Shown: one piece after another, positions 1 through 10,141 of the stretch | How positions within the stretch are numbered: position 1 is the stretch's first letter | How the letters are laid out: every line of letters starts with the position of its first letter | NCBI GenBank assembly: GCA_013368315.1 | Contig: JAACJM010000001.1 | Span: 496,001-560,000 of the forward strand | Direction of reading: 5' to 3' | DNA: 64,000 nt | From: Tetrapyrgos nigripes | Lineage: Eukaryota > Basidiomycota > Agaricomycetes > Agaricales > Campanellaceae | Translations under genes and position numbers: made by a program | Notes under the pieces: generated by a model | Told to the model about the DNA's origin: nothing | The model's input: the letters and a program-made list of their open reading frames with translations, nothing else | The model's database searches: none

Positions 1-264
1 TGGTACGTCCACCGCACTTCCTATCTCGACATGTTCAACCTGAGAGTCCGGTGCTGCAAATTGCCGCTTCGCAATCTTTACAGAGGGTGCATGAATTGCA
101 GTACGACTTCTGCGATCTTTTGGCTGTTGTAGGTCAACAAAGAGATCGGTTTGAAGACGTCAGAGAGACGGACCATGGTGGATTCCTGAAAGAGAGAATG
201 ATAACGCAATTCAAAATGACTATGGCGGACTTGCTTTCGTACTTACCAGGTACCACCACCTGCC
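1..264. other. left edge, no assignable gene
   Basis: Short open stretches exist on both strands, but none resembles a family I know and none has convincing splice context. It probably holds the promoter and 5' leader of the transporter that starts at 265, possibly with the end of a neighbour that lies outside the window. Confidence 0.3.
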
Positions 265-1871
265 ATGGACAGGGTTCGCAGTCGGTCAAAGTCAATTGCA
301 AGGTCAATAGCTGAACGTCCCGACAAGGATTACATTCTCGGAATCTTTCTCTTGTTTCTCGTTGTGTTGCTCTGGACGGGCTCAAACTTTGTAACTCAGG
401 TGCACCGCGTCGTGCTCGTTATCTCTGACTGCTGGCATTTACATTGGGAAAACTGCTTAGGATCTCTTTCAAGATGGTTATGAGAAGGCATTTCTGTGAG
501 TTCTTTGCTCGTTACGCGTGTTTAAAGGCTCACTATCTGTCTAGAGTAACCTATCTCAACACCAGTGCCTTCACACTGTATCTTTTACCTTCTGTCGTAC
601 GACTATGTCTAGGCAAGACTAGCCTATCTACAATGTTCAATTCCGGTGAATGTCTGTGCCTGCTACCATAAAAGAACTAAACTCAACTTCCAACAGGCCC
701 AGAATATCAGCCTTTAGTTACCGAAGAAACTGAAGAGGTGGCGTACTCTGAAACATAGTACCGAACCAAAACTGACTATTAGTACTCCCGCACTGTAGTC
801 TTCCCGTTCATCTATACCTCCCGAATCAGACGCAGAACTACCCCCTCTAACCGTTCGAGAAACCATCAATCTCGCGTCTATATTTTGCTTCTTCTGGTTT
901 ATAGCAAATTGGAGTTTGAATGCATCCTTGGACTATACATCTGTTGCCAGTGCAACCGTTCTTTCCAGTATGAGCGGTATGTTCTCTATCTATATCTTCT
1001 GCTAACACCAGCTTACGAGACGTTTCAGGATTCTTCACGTTGGGGATTGGTCGAATATTCAATGTCGAAGCATTCACCTTGGCTAAGATTGTTGCAGTAA
1101 TAACCAGGTGACTACACTTTGCTATAGCACTTAAACTTCTTCACTCAACTCTACTACTCAGTTTCCTCGGCGTCGTTCTCGTATCCCTCTCTGACTCCTC
1201 TCAAAGCAAAGAAGATGCCACACCCACTTCATATATAGCTTCCCAATCAGCCTTAGGCGACTTCCTCGCCCTCTTATCAGCCTTATTTTACTCCTTGTAT
1301 GTAATCCTCCTAAAGGTCAGGATACGTTCAGAATCGCGCATCGACACGAAGCTGTTCTTCGGCTTCGTTGGTCTTTTCAATATTGCGTTTTTATGGCCGA
1401 TCGGACTTGTTCTCCATCTAACCGGGGTTGAACGACTAGAGCTCCCTTCAACACAGAAAGCTGTAGGAGCGCTTTTGATTAACGTAAGTATATATTCGTC
1501 TATTTCTTCTTGACAGAACCATGTAACGCTTACCTCTCGCGGATTAGATGTTCATAACATGGTCCAGCGACTACCTCTACGTCCTAGCCATGCTCAAAAC
1601 CACTCCTCTGGTCGTAACAGTTGGCCTCAGTCTCACTATCCCACTCGCTGTCATCGGTGATTTCATCCTTAGCAAACCAACACATGTACAAGTCATCATA
1701 GGCGCAGTTCTGGTCCTGTCTAGTTTTGTTATTGTCGGTCTGGATGATGCCAAGAATAGATCTGTAGGAGCGCAGCCTCAACCGCTGCCAGCTGTAGATT
1801 CCTCGCTTTCCCGTGGACGTTCACGTTCTCAAGGAGACGTTGAACTTGACGTGTCAGTAGATCATGTATAG
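265..1871 (+). CDS. SLC35F5/YML018C-like transporter of the drug/metabolite transporter superfamily
   Basis: Multi-pass membrane protein of the SLC35F group, expected in the vacuolar or Golgi membrane; the substrate is not known with certainty. About eight exons. The first gives a basic cytosolic N-terminus and helix 1 (LFLVVLLWTGSNFVTQ). Later exons give the family stretch ANWSLNASLDYTSVASATVL near 898-965, then GFFTLGIGRIFNVEAFTLAK, ALGDFLALLSALFYSLYVIL near 1250-1310, and WSSDYLYVLAMLKTTPLVV from 1560. The last helix (VQVIIGAVLVLSSFVIVGL) is followed by a hydrophilic Ser/Arg-rich tail. The start at 265 begins the conserved first exon. One intron (about 613-696) is best read with a GC donor. 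No broken frame is seen once spliced. The gene is convergent with the membrane protein at 2266-3800. Family assignment is firm; individual exon edges are inferred. Confidence 0.82.
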
Positions 1872-2265
1872 ACATTTAGACAGATGTACAGCTATATTTC
1901 ATTCGACTGTCATGTGCAACCACCTTTCACCCGAGCACCCAAGCTTATGGATTCAATTTCTTTCAAGCTGCCTACTATGTACTTACAGTGAAACAGATAC
2001 AGAAAGGCTGGCCAATGGTCATGTTGTTTCTACTTATGGTACAAATAACAATACATATCAGTGGTGGTGGTGGTGGTGGTATTAATCGTGCGTTAAGAAA
2101 GTCGAAAAATGCTGTCCATAAAAAGACGTGACGAGGTCAGGCCAGAGTGATCCATAGTGATGCAAACGGGAGATATGGAAGGAGAGGATAAGGATATCAG
2201 AATCAAGGGAAGAGTAGAGAAGGATGAAGGAGAGGAAGGTGGTATTAACAAATCTTTTGACGATG
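1872..2265. repeat. convergent intergenic region with a GTG microsatellite
   Basis: Tail-to-tail spacer between the SLC35F-like gene and the membrane protein on the other strand. It holds a run of about seven GTG units near 2060-2080. The purine-rich stretch from 2160 is probably 3' untranslated sequence of the minus-strand gene. Nothing else is recognisable. Confidence 0.6.
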
Positions 2266-3800
2266 TCATGGAAGGTGTAAACCAAACCGTGGACGAGTTG
2301 GGGAATGATGATATTTGACCTTTTCCATTATTCTGAAAAGGCTTATAACAAGATTGGAGCAATACATCAGCAGTCCAATCCCAACGAGGCATATGAGCGC
2401 GAGTTGGCTATCGCAAATATGATCTCCTAAACTGCCTTCAAAGGTTGGGAGATTGCTCGGTGGACGTTGTAACTCGTTGTACCATGACGTAGTACTGTTA
2501 GAAGCACAAGGGACCAGGGAAGTAAAGAAATTGTCGAAACAGAGGGATAAGGCTGCGGACCATGCGCAGATAAAGAGGACTTCTAAAAGAGTGTGCGCGA
2601 GTTTGGCCGATGTACGCCAGAGGCCAAGAGGCCGTCCGAAGTATTCGAGCTGTTCTAGAACCTTGAGTGATCGCAGAAGGGACAGATTGCCAGGTGACTC
2701 ACGTATATGGCAACCATGACATGGACTAGTGTCAATGGTGCAAAAATGATGACCAGTGTGCTGGAAGAATGAGGTCAGTACTTCGTCGACCAATGACAGA
2801 TTCAGGTACACGTACGGAGAACTCCCGACTGCACCCATGAGAGCATTCTCCTTCTCTCTTATTCTTATTCGAATAGCGACGCCAAGAGCAGCTGCGGTGA
2901 AGGCAATATTTGCTAGCCGGAAGAGCTTGATATATCACGCGATTTAGTTGAGGCGAAAAATACGACAAACCAGACTACACTCACCAATGGGACATAGGTG
3001 TTGTTCAATATGAATATTCGTAGACCCCTTTTCCTTCTTGCCCAAGAAGAGGCATTTTTGCCAGTGGTATCAGAAGACTCCTCTCCCGGTTCGTGATCCA
3101 AGTCATACGAGTCTTCCCCAACCGGGTCTCGCAGAGGACCTTGAGCAGCCGGTCGAGGCGTCCAAGGGGTCTCCCAACCCGGAGTAAGATTTTGGGAAAC
3201 AGTGAAAGGAGCGGGTGGAGGCATAGTAATGGAGAGATTCCAATTGCGTCGACCGGACGTTTCTTGAGCGTTCTCGGGGGTTTGTGGTTCCTCCGTGGAC
3301 TTCTCTGTCAGTCTACGTAGAGGACTTTCCCGGAGACCAGATGCAGAAGTTGGCAGCCATGATTTGGTCCGGTCCCTAAAGGACATGTTCTTCCTTTGCG
3401 ATGAGTGCTCTTCGGAAGAACCGGGAGCTCGTTGACGGGGCAAGGTGAAAGACCACCATCGGCTGACGGAGTCATTGGAGTTGAAGGTAGATTGTAAGGA
3501 ATGGACATCGGATGGACGAGATTCGAGAGCAAGACGACTGTCATTGCTAAAAGGTGGAGTTATTTCTTTGGGTGAGGGTGGTTCATCTTTTGCCCATGCT
3601 ATACCCCGACAAAAGGTCAATTGTAGAGATCAAAGATCAAAAAGAGAATGGTATTTACGAGGAGCTGTTACAACTGTCGAAACGGGGGGTGCTGGAGTAC
3701 GAGAAGTGCTCTGGATACTGAATGCTTTAACGCTTGACGAGGACGGAACGGATGGGGGACGAGGACGGGATGATGAGGAAGGGCCCGAGGTGGAAGTCAT
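2266..3800 (-). CDS. conserved fungal four-helix membrane protein, function unknown
   Basis: Exon 1 (3800-3659) encodes a Ser/Pro-rich N-terminus starting MTSTSGPSSSSRP. After a GTAAAT..TATAG intron the frame continues at 3598 (PWAKDEPPSPKE) into a long low-complexity cytosolic region. The membrane half follows: LFRLANIAFTAAALGVAIRI, then, after a short intron, TLVIIFAPLTLVHVMVAIY, then LAHTLLEVLFICAWSAALSL, and finally LALICLVGIGLLMYCSNLV. The layout (disordered N-terminus, four helices, EYFGRPLGLWRTS before helix 3) matches a family widespread in basidiomycetes with MARVEL-like topology; I know no assigned function. It shares a 128-bp divergent promoter region with the PSME3IP1-like gene at 3929. 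Confidence 0.7.
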
Positions 3801-3928
3801 AAGCCAAGGAGGTGAAACAGCGCAGTAGCACCGCTGGGAGCGGCGATGAGGACGAGGTTCGATGCAATGATATGGTGGCCGTGGAGTGGGTCGGACCTAA
3901 TTCAAATAGGTTTATTCCCTTTTTGATC

Positions 3929-4839
3929 ATGGACGACATTCCGTCTCTCTCGAATCGTCCCGTCGGATCTCGGTTTGTCACCCAGGACGAGGTTGAATCT
4001 GCTCGTGCTCGTCGTGAGGAACAGTGGAAAGCTGCCTATGCAAGGCTTGGTCAAGAGCCTCCTCCTCCTCAACAAGAAGACGCATTTGACGGGCGCAGTC
4101 TCGCTGAAGTGAGCAGTTCTCGCATTTCTCTTTGCAATATGTATTGACTCGTCCTCTGGGGTGACGCCCTTTCGAAACCCCTTGTAGAAATTAGCAGCCA
4201 ACAAGGCATATATCTCGTTCTTTCGTGCTGTCTGATACTCGCTGACATACAGCGCAGATCGCAAAGCAGGAGGAATGGGAGGAGAAAACAAAACTAGGTA
4301 CTTCCAAGATTCCTCTGTATCTATTCCCGTATCTTAAGCTTTCCTCAGCGAACCAGTTCCGTGCTCTAGAAGAAGATGAGATCATGTTTCTTGATTCTCT
4401 ACGCGAGAAGCAAGAGGCAGAGGAACGCGAGAGACGTCAGAAAGACGGCGAAGAGGTGCAGAGCTTCAAGCAGTATATTCTTTTCTTCATATCTACAACG
4501 CTCTCCCTAATCCTTCTACACAGAGCCGTGGCTGCGCGTATCCAAACTACAAATGCACCACCTGCTTCGACTGCTTCAAAAGCACCCCCTCCGAAACCAG
4601 CCGCAGTGAAAAAGGATAAGAAACCTCTCAAGGGCGTTGTTGTCAAACGAAAAGCCAAATCGAGCGACAACAAGCTAGAGACAAAGGATGCTGTAGAGAA
4701 GAAGGATGCAGCAGACAAGCAGCCAGCCACGTCGAAGAAGGATGCGGCAGACAAGCAAGCAGCAACATCGAGAAAGGCTGACGAGCTAGACAAGGATGAG
4801 GCACCAGCGTCCAAGCGACGTAAAGTATCAGAGTCATAG
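3929..4839 (+). CDS. PSME3IP1/NIP30/FAM192A-like nuclear protein
   Basis: The N-terminal NIP30 domain is recognisable: GSRFVTQDEVESARARREEQW, then DGRSLAE, KLAANK, IAKQEEWEEKTKL and NQFRALEEDEIMFLDSLREK from successive exons. The C-terminal half is a Lys/Ala/Asp-rich disordered tail ending in a basic KRRKVSES stretch that could act in nuclear import. In animals this family binds the proteasome activator PSME3; the fungal role is unknown. The start at 3929 is the first ATG directly before the conserved domain. The intron at 4206-4257 begins with GC instead of GT. The gene ends 22 bp before the stop codon of ESS2 on the other strand, so the transcripts almost certainly overlap. Confidence 0.8.
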
Positions 4840-4861
4840 TATATCCTGTATTACAATACCC

Positions 4862-6602
4862 TCATCGTCTAGTAACTGCATTAGGTGTCGGTGTCCATCG
4901 TACTCTACTCAAATCCTTTTCCTTCCCCTTACTCCCATCCCAACCAGCTACACGCTCCATAGCTTCCGCTCTCCGTGTACCTGACGTTCCCATCGTGCGA
5001 TTCAACAGTCTTTTCCCCGCAGGTGTAAGGTTTCCTGCAGCTTCCGATTTTCTAGGTGTCCAAGAAGGAGGATCCATGTTACCCCTTCGAGTGGTACCAG
5101 GTGTCCTGGAAAGACCGATACCGGGTGTACTCAATCCTAGTAATCCAGCCTTGGCACGAAGGTTCTTGGAAGCTTTATTAGAGAGCCTATGTGACAATAT
5201 CTCTCGGGCTGACGGCTCTGATAACCGGAATGGGGCACTGGGTGGTGGTAGGAGAGCAGCTTCGGCTGGATCATCGGACTGAGAGATGATTCGAGGCGTG
5301 GCGTTCAGTGTACCCCATGTCATTAGCTCCTTGACAGCCGTAGGTCCAAGCTCTGAAGGTGTCGGTGAAGGAAGGTTGGGTACCAGGGAGAAATTGTTCC
5401 GTGAAGGGGATTTTGGGCGATCTAGAGAGAATTAAGTATATAGCATACTTTGTTGAGCAACGGAGAATTTACATTGTGTGCCTTGTATTGCTGCGTCAAT
5501 TCTACTTCGTGTTGGACTAGGGGGCTCAGAGAGTGACCGAGTTGTCGACGTCGTATCATCCTGCTCAGGCAAGCGTGTGCTACCATATAGAATTGACTTT
5601 TCTTCTCCTTTTGGTACAACAACAGGCTTTGGTCGTTCCTGGTAGGGTGACGAGTCTGCATCGGGAGGAAACATCAACGAATTTCGAGTCTACATGACGG
5701 TCTTCAGCGAGTTTCCACGAATTAATCAACAAGACCACAAACCTTAAACTTCCAACCATCCACACCCGCGGGACGTGTATCTTTCTTCGGAGCCATAACA
5801 TCCGTTTCTTGACCTTCATCCTGTCGTTGCTCTCCTTTGAGCACAACCTGCTTTCCACTTTCATCTTCCTTCTCTTCCGTACCCTCTTCACCACCCTCCG
5901 TCACATCCTCGCCTTTCTCTTTCTCTTTCTCTTTACCCTTCTCCTTCCCATCCGTAATCATCCCAGCACTCTTCGGCGCCTCAATCACAAACTTCTCCCT
6001 AACCCCAGTCATCACCGGTCCCTCAATCAACATCCTCTCCCTCGCCTCCAACATCCTCCCTTCTGCTCTTCAACCCTCTTCTGCGCCTCCCATGCCCATC
6101 CCCACCTTTCCTTTCGCTGCCTATTCTCCTCATCGAGAATTTGTGTGAAACTAGAGTTATCTTCGGATGTGTAACGTGCTTGGAAATTGTCGAGACTGAG
6201 ATTAGTGTCGTAGCGTGGGCGTTTTGAGGGGCGTTCTCCACCGTTATCATCATCAGTCATAGGCATAGACATAGGCGTACGCATTGGAGTACTCGATGGC
6301 CCGGTAGCGTAAGGTGTCTGAGAGGGAGTTTGATAGGGTAGCCTATGTCGAGTAGAGTATGCTGGCGTAGCATTTATTTCCTCAATACGCCGTACAGATG
6401 CATTGATTAAATGAGGATCCCGAGAGTCAAGAGCATCGAGGTAACCATTCGTTGCGTCTAGATGAACAAGACTTGGAAAAAAGTCTCGTGCGATGATGTG
6501 TGAGAGAGCAGCGGTGTATTCGTCTTCATCGAGTACCGCTTGGTAGTTTAAAGAACGTTCTTGTGAGGAAGATGAGGAGCTGTTGGGTGTAGACTGTGAC
6601 AT
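4862..6602 (-). CDS. ESS2/DGCR14 homologue, spliceosome-associated protein
   Basis: Nuclear protein Es2 family, found with the spliceosomal C complex in animals and yeast. Visible landmarks: LNYQAVLDEDEYTAALSHII and RDFFPSLVHLDATNGYLDAL at the N-terminus, DNSSFTQILDEENRQRKERW, then MLIEGPVMTGVREKFVIEAP, and near the C-terminus TWGTLNATPRII followed by a basic tail. The start is taken at 6602 (MSQSTPNSSSS); an in-frame upstream ATG at 6626 would add eight residues. Between WAWEAQKRVEEQKG and MLEARERMLIEG (about 6050-6056) the frame changes with no room for an intron; one missing base in a G/A run explains it. Otherwise the protein looks complete. A CACGTG site lies 70 bp upstream. Confidence 0.82.
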
Positions 6603-7044
6603 ATGATAGTGGTAGAGGGCGTACAAAAGTCACCGAGTGACTTCAACACAATGACTTCATTTTACTACAAACACGTGGCAAATGTTACACTCAGTTTTTT
6701 TCAAAACGTTGAGGCCATATATTAGACAACACCACTCTTCTACAGTCAGAGTAATTAGGCGGGGATTCATATCAAATCGTTGGAGACAGTGGCGGACTAA
6801 ATCGTCACGTAATCAGTGTCATGAGCTTAGGGAGGGGGAGGGGGAGGGGGAGGGGAAGGATAAACGAGTGTGGTGGTCAGTGTCGGGTAAAAACTACAAA
6901 AGAAAAGAAAATCTGTAAGAAAAAAAGACCATGCATATGGATATGGATTAATAAATCAAGGCGGAGAAAAATGAAATACAACTGATATAACCGGAAATAT
7001 AAATGAGGTACCTGGAAGAGGAGGAAGGAAGTGTTACACAGAAT
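6603..7044. other. ESS2 upstream region with G-rich tract
   Basis: Spacer between the start of ESS2 and the stop of NUDE, both on the minus strand. It contains CACGTG at 6672-6677. At about 6829-6858 the plus strand has five runs of three to five G separated by single A, enough for a G-quadruplex. No open frame here looks like a gene. Confidence 0.5.
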
Positions 7045-9108
7045 CTAGAAGCCGCTCCTCGTGTTGGCTGCACTGCTCGACCTCGGTCTTGACTGACTTC
7101 GACCTGGTCCATCCGTGCTCTTTCTCCGCGCTCCACTACTGGGTCTGCCGATCCGGCTTTGAGCAAGGGTGGTGGAGGCAGAAGAGGGTAATTTGGTTGA
7201 ACGCAGAGTAACGTTCGCATGCAGACCTGGCAAATCGGGAAGGGCTTTGCCATTTTCAGGTGTCAGGCGTCCGTTTGGCTTCGCCATAGTACTCGACCCC
7301 AGAGACGAACGTTTCAACTGCGAGGCAAACAAACTGGTACTACCTGGGCCTGTAGAACGCTTAGCTCCAGTATGCACAGCATTCGAGGGAATTGGCAAAA
7401 ATGTCGGTGTGGCAGGACGTGAGGAAGAGGTGAGGATAGAGCTGTTCGTGGTCGTGCTTCCGCCGGATAGCCGCGACTGCGGTCGCTTGATTCCGGTATT
7501 CATGGTGCTCTGTGCAAGAGCCCGGGACGATCCAAAAGTAGGAGAAGGCGAGGTCGACGCAGTCGACGAAGAAGACGGAGGCTTGTACCCGCCCCGCGGG
7601 CTAGAAACCCTCCTTCGAAGCCTGTCTGGTGGTGAAGGAGAATCTTCCATGATCAACACCCATCCTGACGAATCTCCCCCATCTTTCTTGCTCTTCTCCG
7701 ACTCTGTATCCGTACTTCTCTTCGACTCTGTGCTCCTCCTCACAGTATCCCAACTTGACCGTCCCAAAACCGGCTTGCTAGATTGTACAGGTGAAGGCGA
7801 ACCAATACTGGACTGGGCTAGTGTGTTTGCGTTTGGCCGGCTGGTTGTGCTTCCTATGCGTAAACGAGGAACACGAGTATGGATTTTCTGCTCCAAATTC
7901 CTGACTCGGGCACGCATTTCGGAAACCATTTGTACACCTTTGCTCCTGGAGGTTGTACTGGTAACGGAACTGGTACTTGTAGTGGACATATTGCGACCGA
8001 CAGCCGGTCGACTGAGCGGTGTTCGAGGAGATGAAGCATAGATTGATGGATGAGTGGTGGAACGGGGAATGGAGGTGGGTGTCGTCTGAACTTTGAAGGG
8101 TAGCTTGGTCGGGGACCGAGTACCAGGACGAGGGATCGTGGGCTTGCGAGGAGTATCTTCGTCGTCGTGATTGGTCTCAGGCAGACTTTCTGAACTGAGG
8201 TCCGCAAGCTGGAGATCCGCAGGAGCTGGGGTGCTCAAAAGGTCGTCGTTTGATTGGTCGCTATTAGAGGTAGGGAAGGGAGAGGGCTCGATTGAGAATG
8301 TACTTTCTCGGGAAGGTGGTGCAGGACGGGCTGAAAGTTGGTCTTTCAATATGGAGACCTCTGCATTGGCATCTAAAAACATAATATTAACTCCTTGAAG
8401 TTGAATAATTTTCGGGAATCCCTTGTACCTCTCAATTCATCTTTGAGTCGTTGGCATTGCTCTTCCACATTCGCCTTGTCCAGGAGTTCGTGCTCCAGTA
8501 GAATTTTCTCTTCCAAAGCTTTGGAGTACTTGGCTTCCATATCAGCCAGATGGGAAGAGACAGCCCTTTCCGTCCGTTCCAAGTCGTCATTGCCCATTTC
8601 CAGCTCGCGGAGCTGGACCTTGATTCGCTGATATTCTTGACGTAACTTGTCCAGTTCGCGCTGAAGAGAAGTTGTCGTGGTATTATGTGTGGTCTGGAGA
8701 GACGTAAACTTGTTCTAAAGTTGGCGCCCTTAGCAACGAGACAAGACTCATTAGAGGATGGTTTGCGCACCTTCCACTCATCCTTCTCTGTTTCTGCCTT
8801 GGCTACCTTGACCCTCAGATCGTGCTGCGCCTGTTCCGTCCTCTGCAACTCATTCTCTAATTCGGTCTCGAGTTCCTTGCTCGTATGGTGAAAGTCGTCG
8901 AGTTCGGCACGAGTTTCTGCCAGCATATCGGCCACCTGGAGAACTTGGTGAGTATACTTGAGAAGCTGGAACAGAAACAGACAGAATGGACCTCATTGTA
9001 CTTTGCACGCCAGTCAATGGAGGACGAATAACTGACAAGTTGGATGAGAAATGAGGACGGGATTCAGAGAAATAAAGGTTACTTTATGTGAGAGTCGTCG
9101 ATGGACAT
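7045..9108 (-). CDS. NUDE-family dynein regulator
   Basis: Homologue of fungal NUDE/RO11, which binds LIS1 and cytoplasmic dynein for nuclear and organelle movement. Exon 1 starts at 9108 (MSIDDSHI) and joins YSSSIDWRAKYNE, then VADMLAETRAELDDFH. A long heptad-rich coiled coil of about 170 residues follows, including TEQAQHDLRVKVAKAETEKD and QREYQRIKVQLRELEMGNDD-type segments. The NUDE signature MVSEMRARVRNLEQKIHTRV lies downstream, and the rest is Ser/Thr/Pro-rich and probably disordered. All inferred introns are 50-70 nt and keep frame. A CACGTG site sits 110 bp upstream of the start. Confidence 0.88.
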
Positions 9109-9265
9109 GATTGGGTCTCGTCGAAGGGCATCGGTAGGGGAAAGCACAGCGGTCATGAACTGAGAGGGACAGACAGTGTAGCAGAAAACGACTGTCCCAA
9201 TCCAACACACTTTCAGTCACGTGGTTCGGCATTTATTGCTACTACTATAGCTATACTACAAGAGT

Positions 9266-10026
9266 CTACAATCCCTCCGGTTTTGCACACTTGCGTTTCT
9301 CAATCGACCCTGTTTTGGGACATCTCCTAGAAGATATCATGAGAAAAGGGCATATCGAAAGCCATTACACGTACATTTCCTAATTGTGAATCAGCACAAT
9401 ATCGCCATGTAAAAAAAAGGTATCTTTACCTGCCATGATACTGGTTCCATCGTGTGTCCAGCTTCACTTGTCGCAAATATCACTCCGAGGTCATTTCTAG
9501 CCGTGGTCACAAAGTAGCTCCGTGCATCACCAAGGGAAATCTGACTTGTCTTAGCTCGGGCACTCTCCAATTTGAGATGGACGTACCACTACTCCGCGAA
9601 CCACATCGCCTCCTCTGAAGCAGTCGCTGATCTTGACCTTGTCTTTTTCTGTTGCTCTCACATCTTGCGAGCGAATGACGCCGACGAATTCCTCGCCCGG
9701 AGGCAATGGTACGCCGTCTACTACAGATATTGACAAAAGGGCCTGAACGGGAGAAAGGCGCGTAATAGTCCCCAGTATCACAGAGTTGGGCGAAGGAGGA
9801 TGCGGGCGAACGCGAGCTATGGACATTGTCTGTAATGGATGCCAGTTGCAGAGTCATCGAATACAGAGAAAGGAATCAATGTAAGTACAGATCCTTCATA
9901 GCGTGGTGTTCCGACAAGGCTTGCGCGGACTTGGTCATCCCTAAGATAGAGACCCTTTCCTAGTTGTGGTAGAGGACCTTTTGGGAGAGAAATAGGCTGT
10001 CCAGGGAGAACGGGATCTGAGGACAT
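9266..10026 (-). CDS. CSL4: exosome complex component CSL4
   Basis: RNA-binding cap subunit of the RNA exosome. The N-terminal domain (VLPGQPISLPKGPLPQLGKG) is followed, after an intron at TATGAAGGATCT, by the S1-type domain (ILGTITRLSPVQALLSISVV, PPGEEFVGVIRSQDVRATE, DCFRGGDVVRG). Then comes ISLGDARSYFVTTARNDLGV and the C-terminal zinc-ribbon-like end. Reading that end in frame needs a 5-nt exon (9375-9379, GAAAT) between a 50-nt and a 48-nt intron; the result, SWQEMRCPKTGSIEKRK, matches the conserved SW-x-EM-x-CPKT ending of the family. The start at 10026 gives MSSDPVLPG. The 115-bp gap to the E2 gene at 10142 is a shared divergent promoter. Confidence 0.9.
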
Positions 10027-10141
10027 TGAATTGGAGTAGGGTAAACCGAGGGTAAACTGTAACAGCAGTCGTGGGACACAAACCTGGAAATTTTTGTCAC
10101 TTCGTGTCAAACCGTCTTCACCCGGTATACCCACTACTACT

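Noticed and set aside
2058..2081. GTG run as coding poly-Trp/Val
   Set aside because: It follows the stop of the SLC35F-like gene and is a simple microsatellite in a convergent spacer.
4437..4814. Minus-strand frame opposite the PSME3IP1-like tail
   Set aside because: Ala/Ser/Phe-rich shadow of the Lys/Ala/Asp-rich coding tail on the other strand.
7169..8041. Plus-strand 290-codon frame over the NUDE gene
   Set aside because: Antisense to the Ser/Pro-rich part of NUDE; no family resemblance and no splice context.
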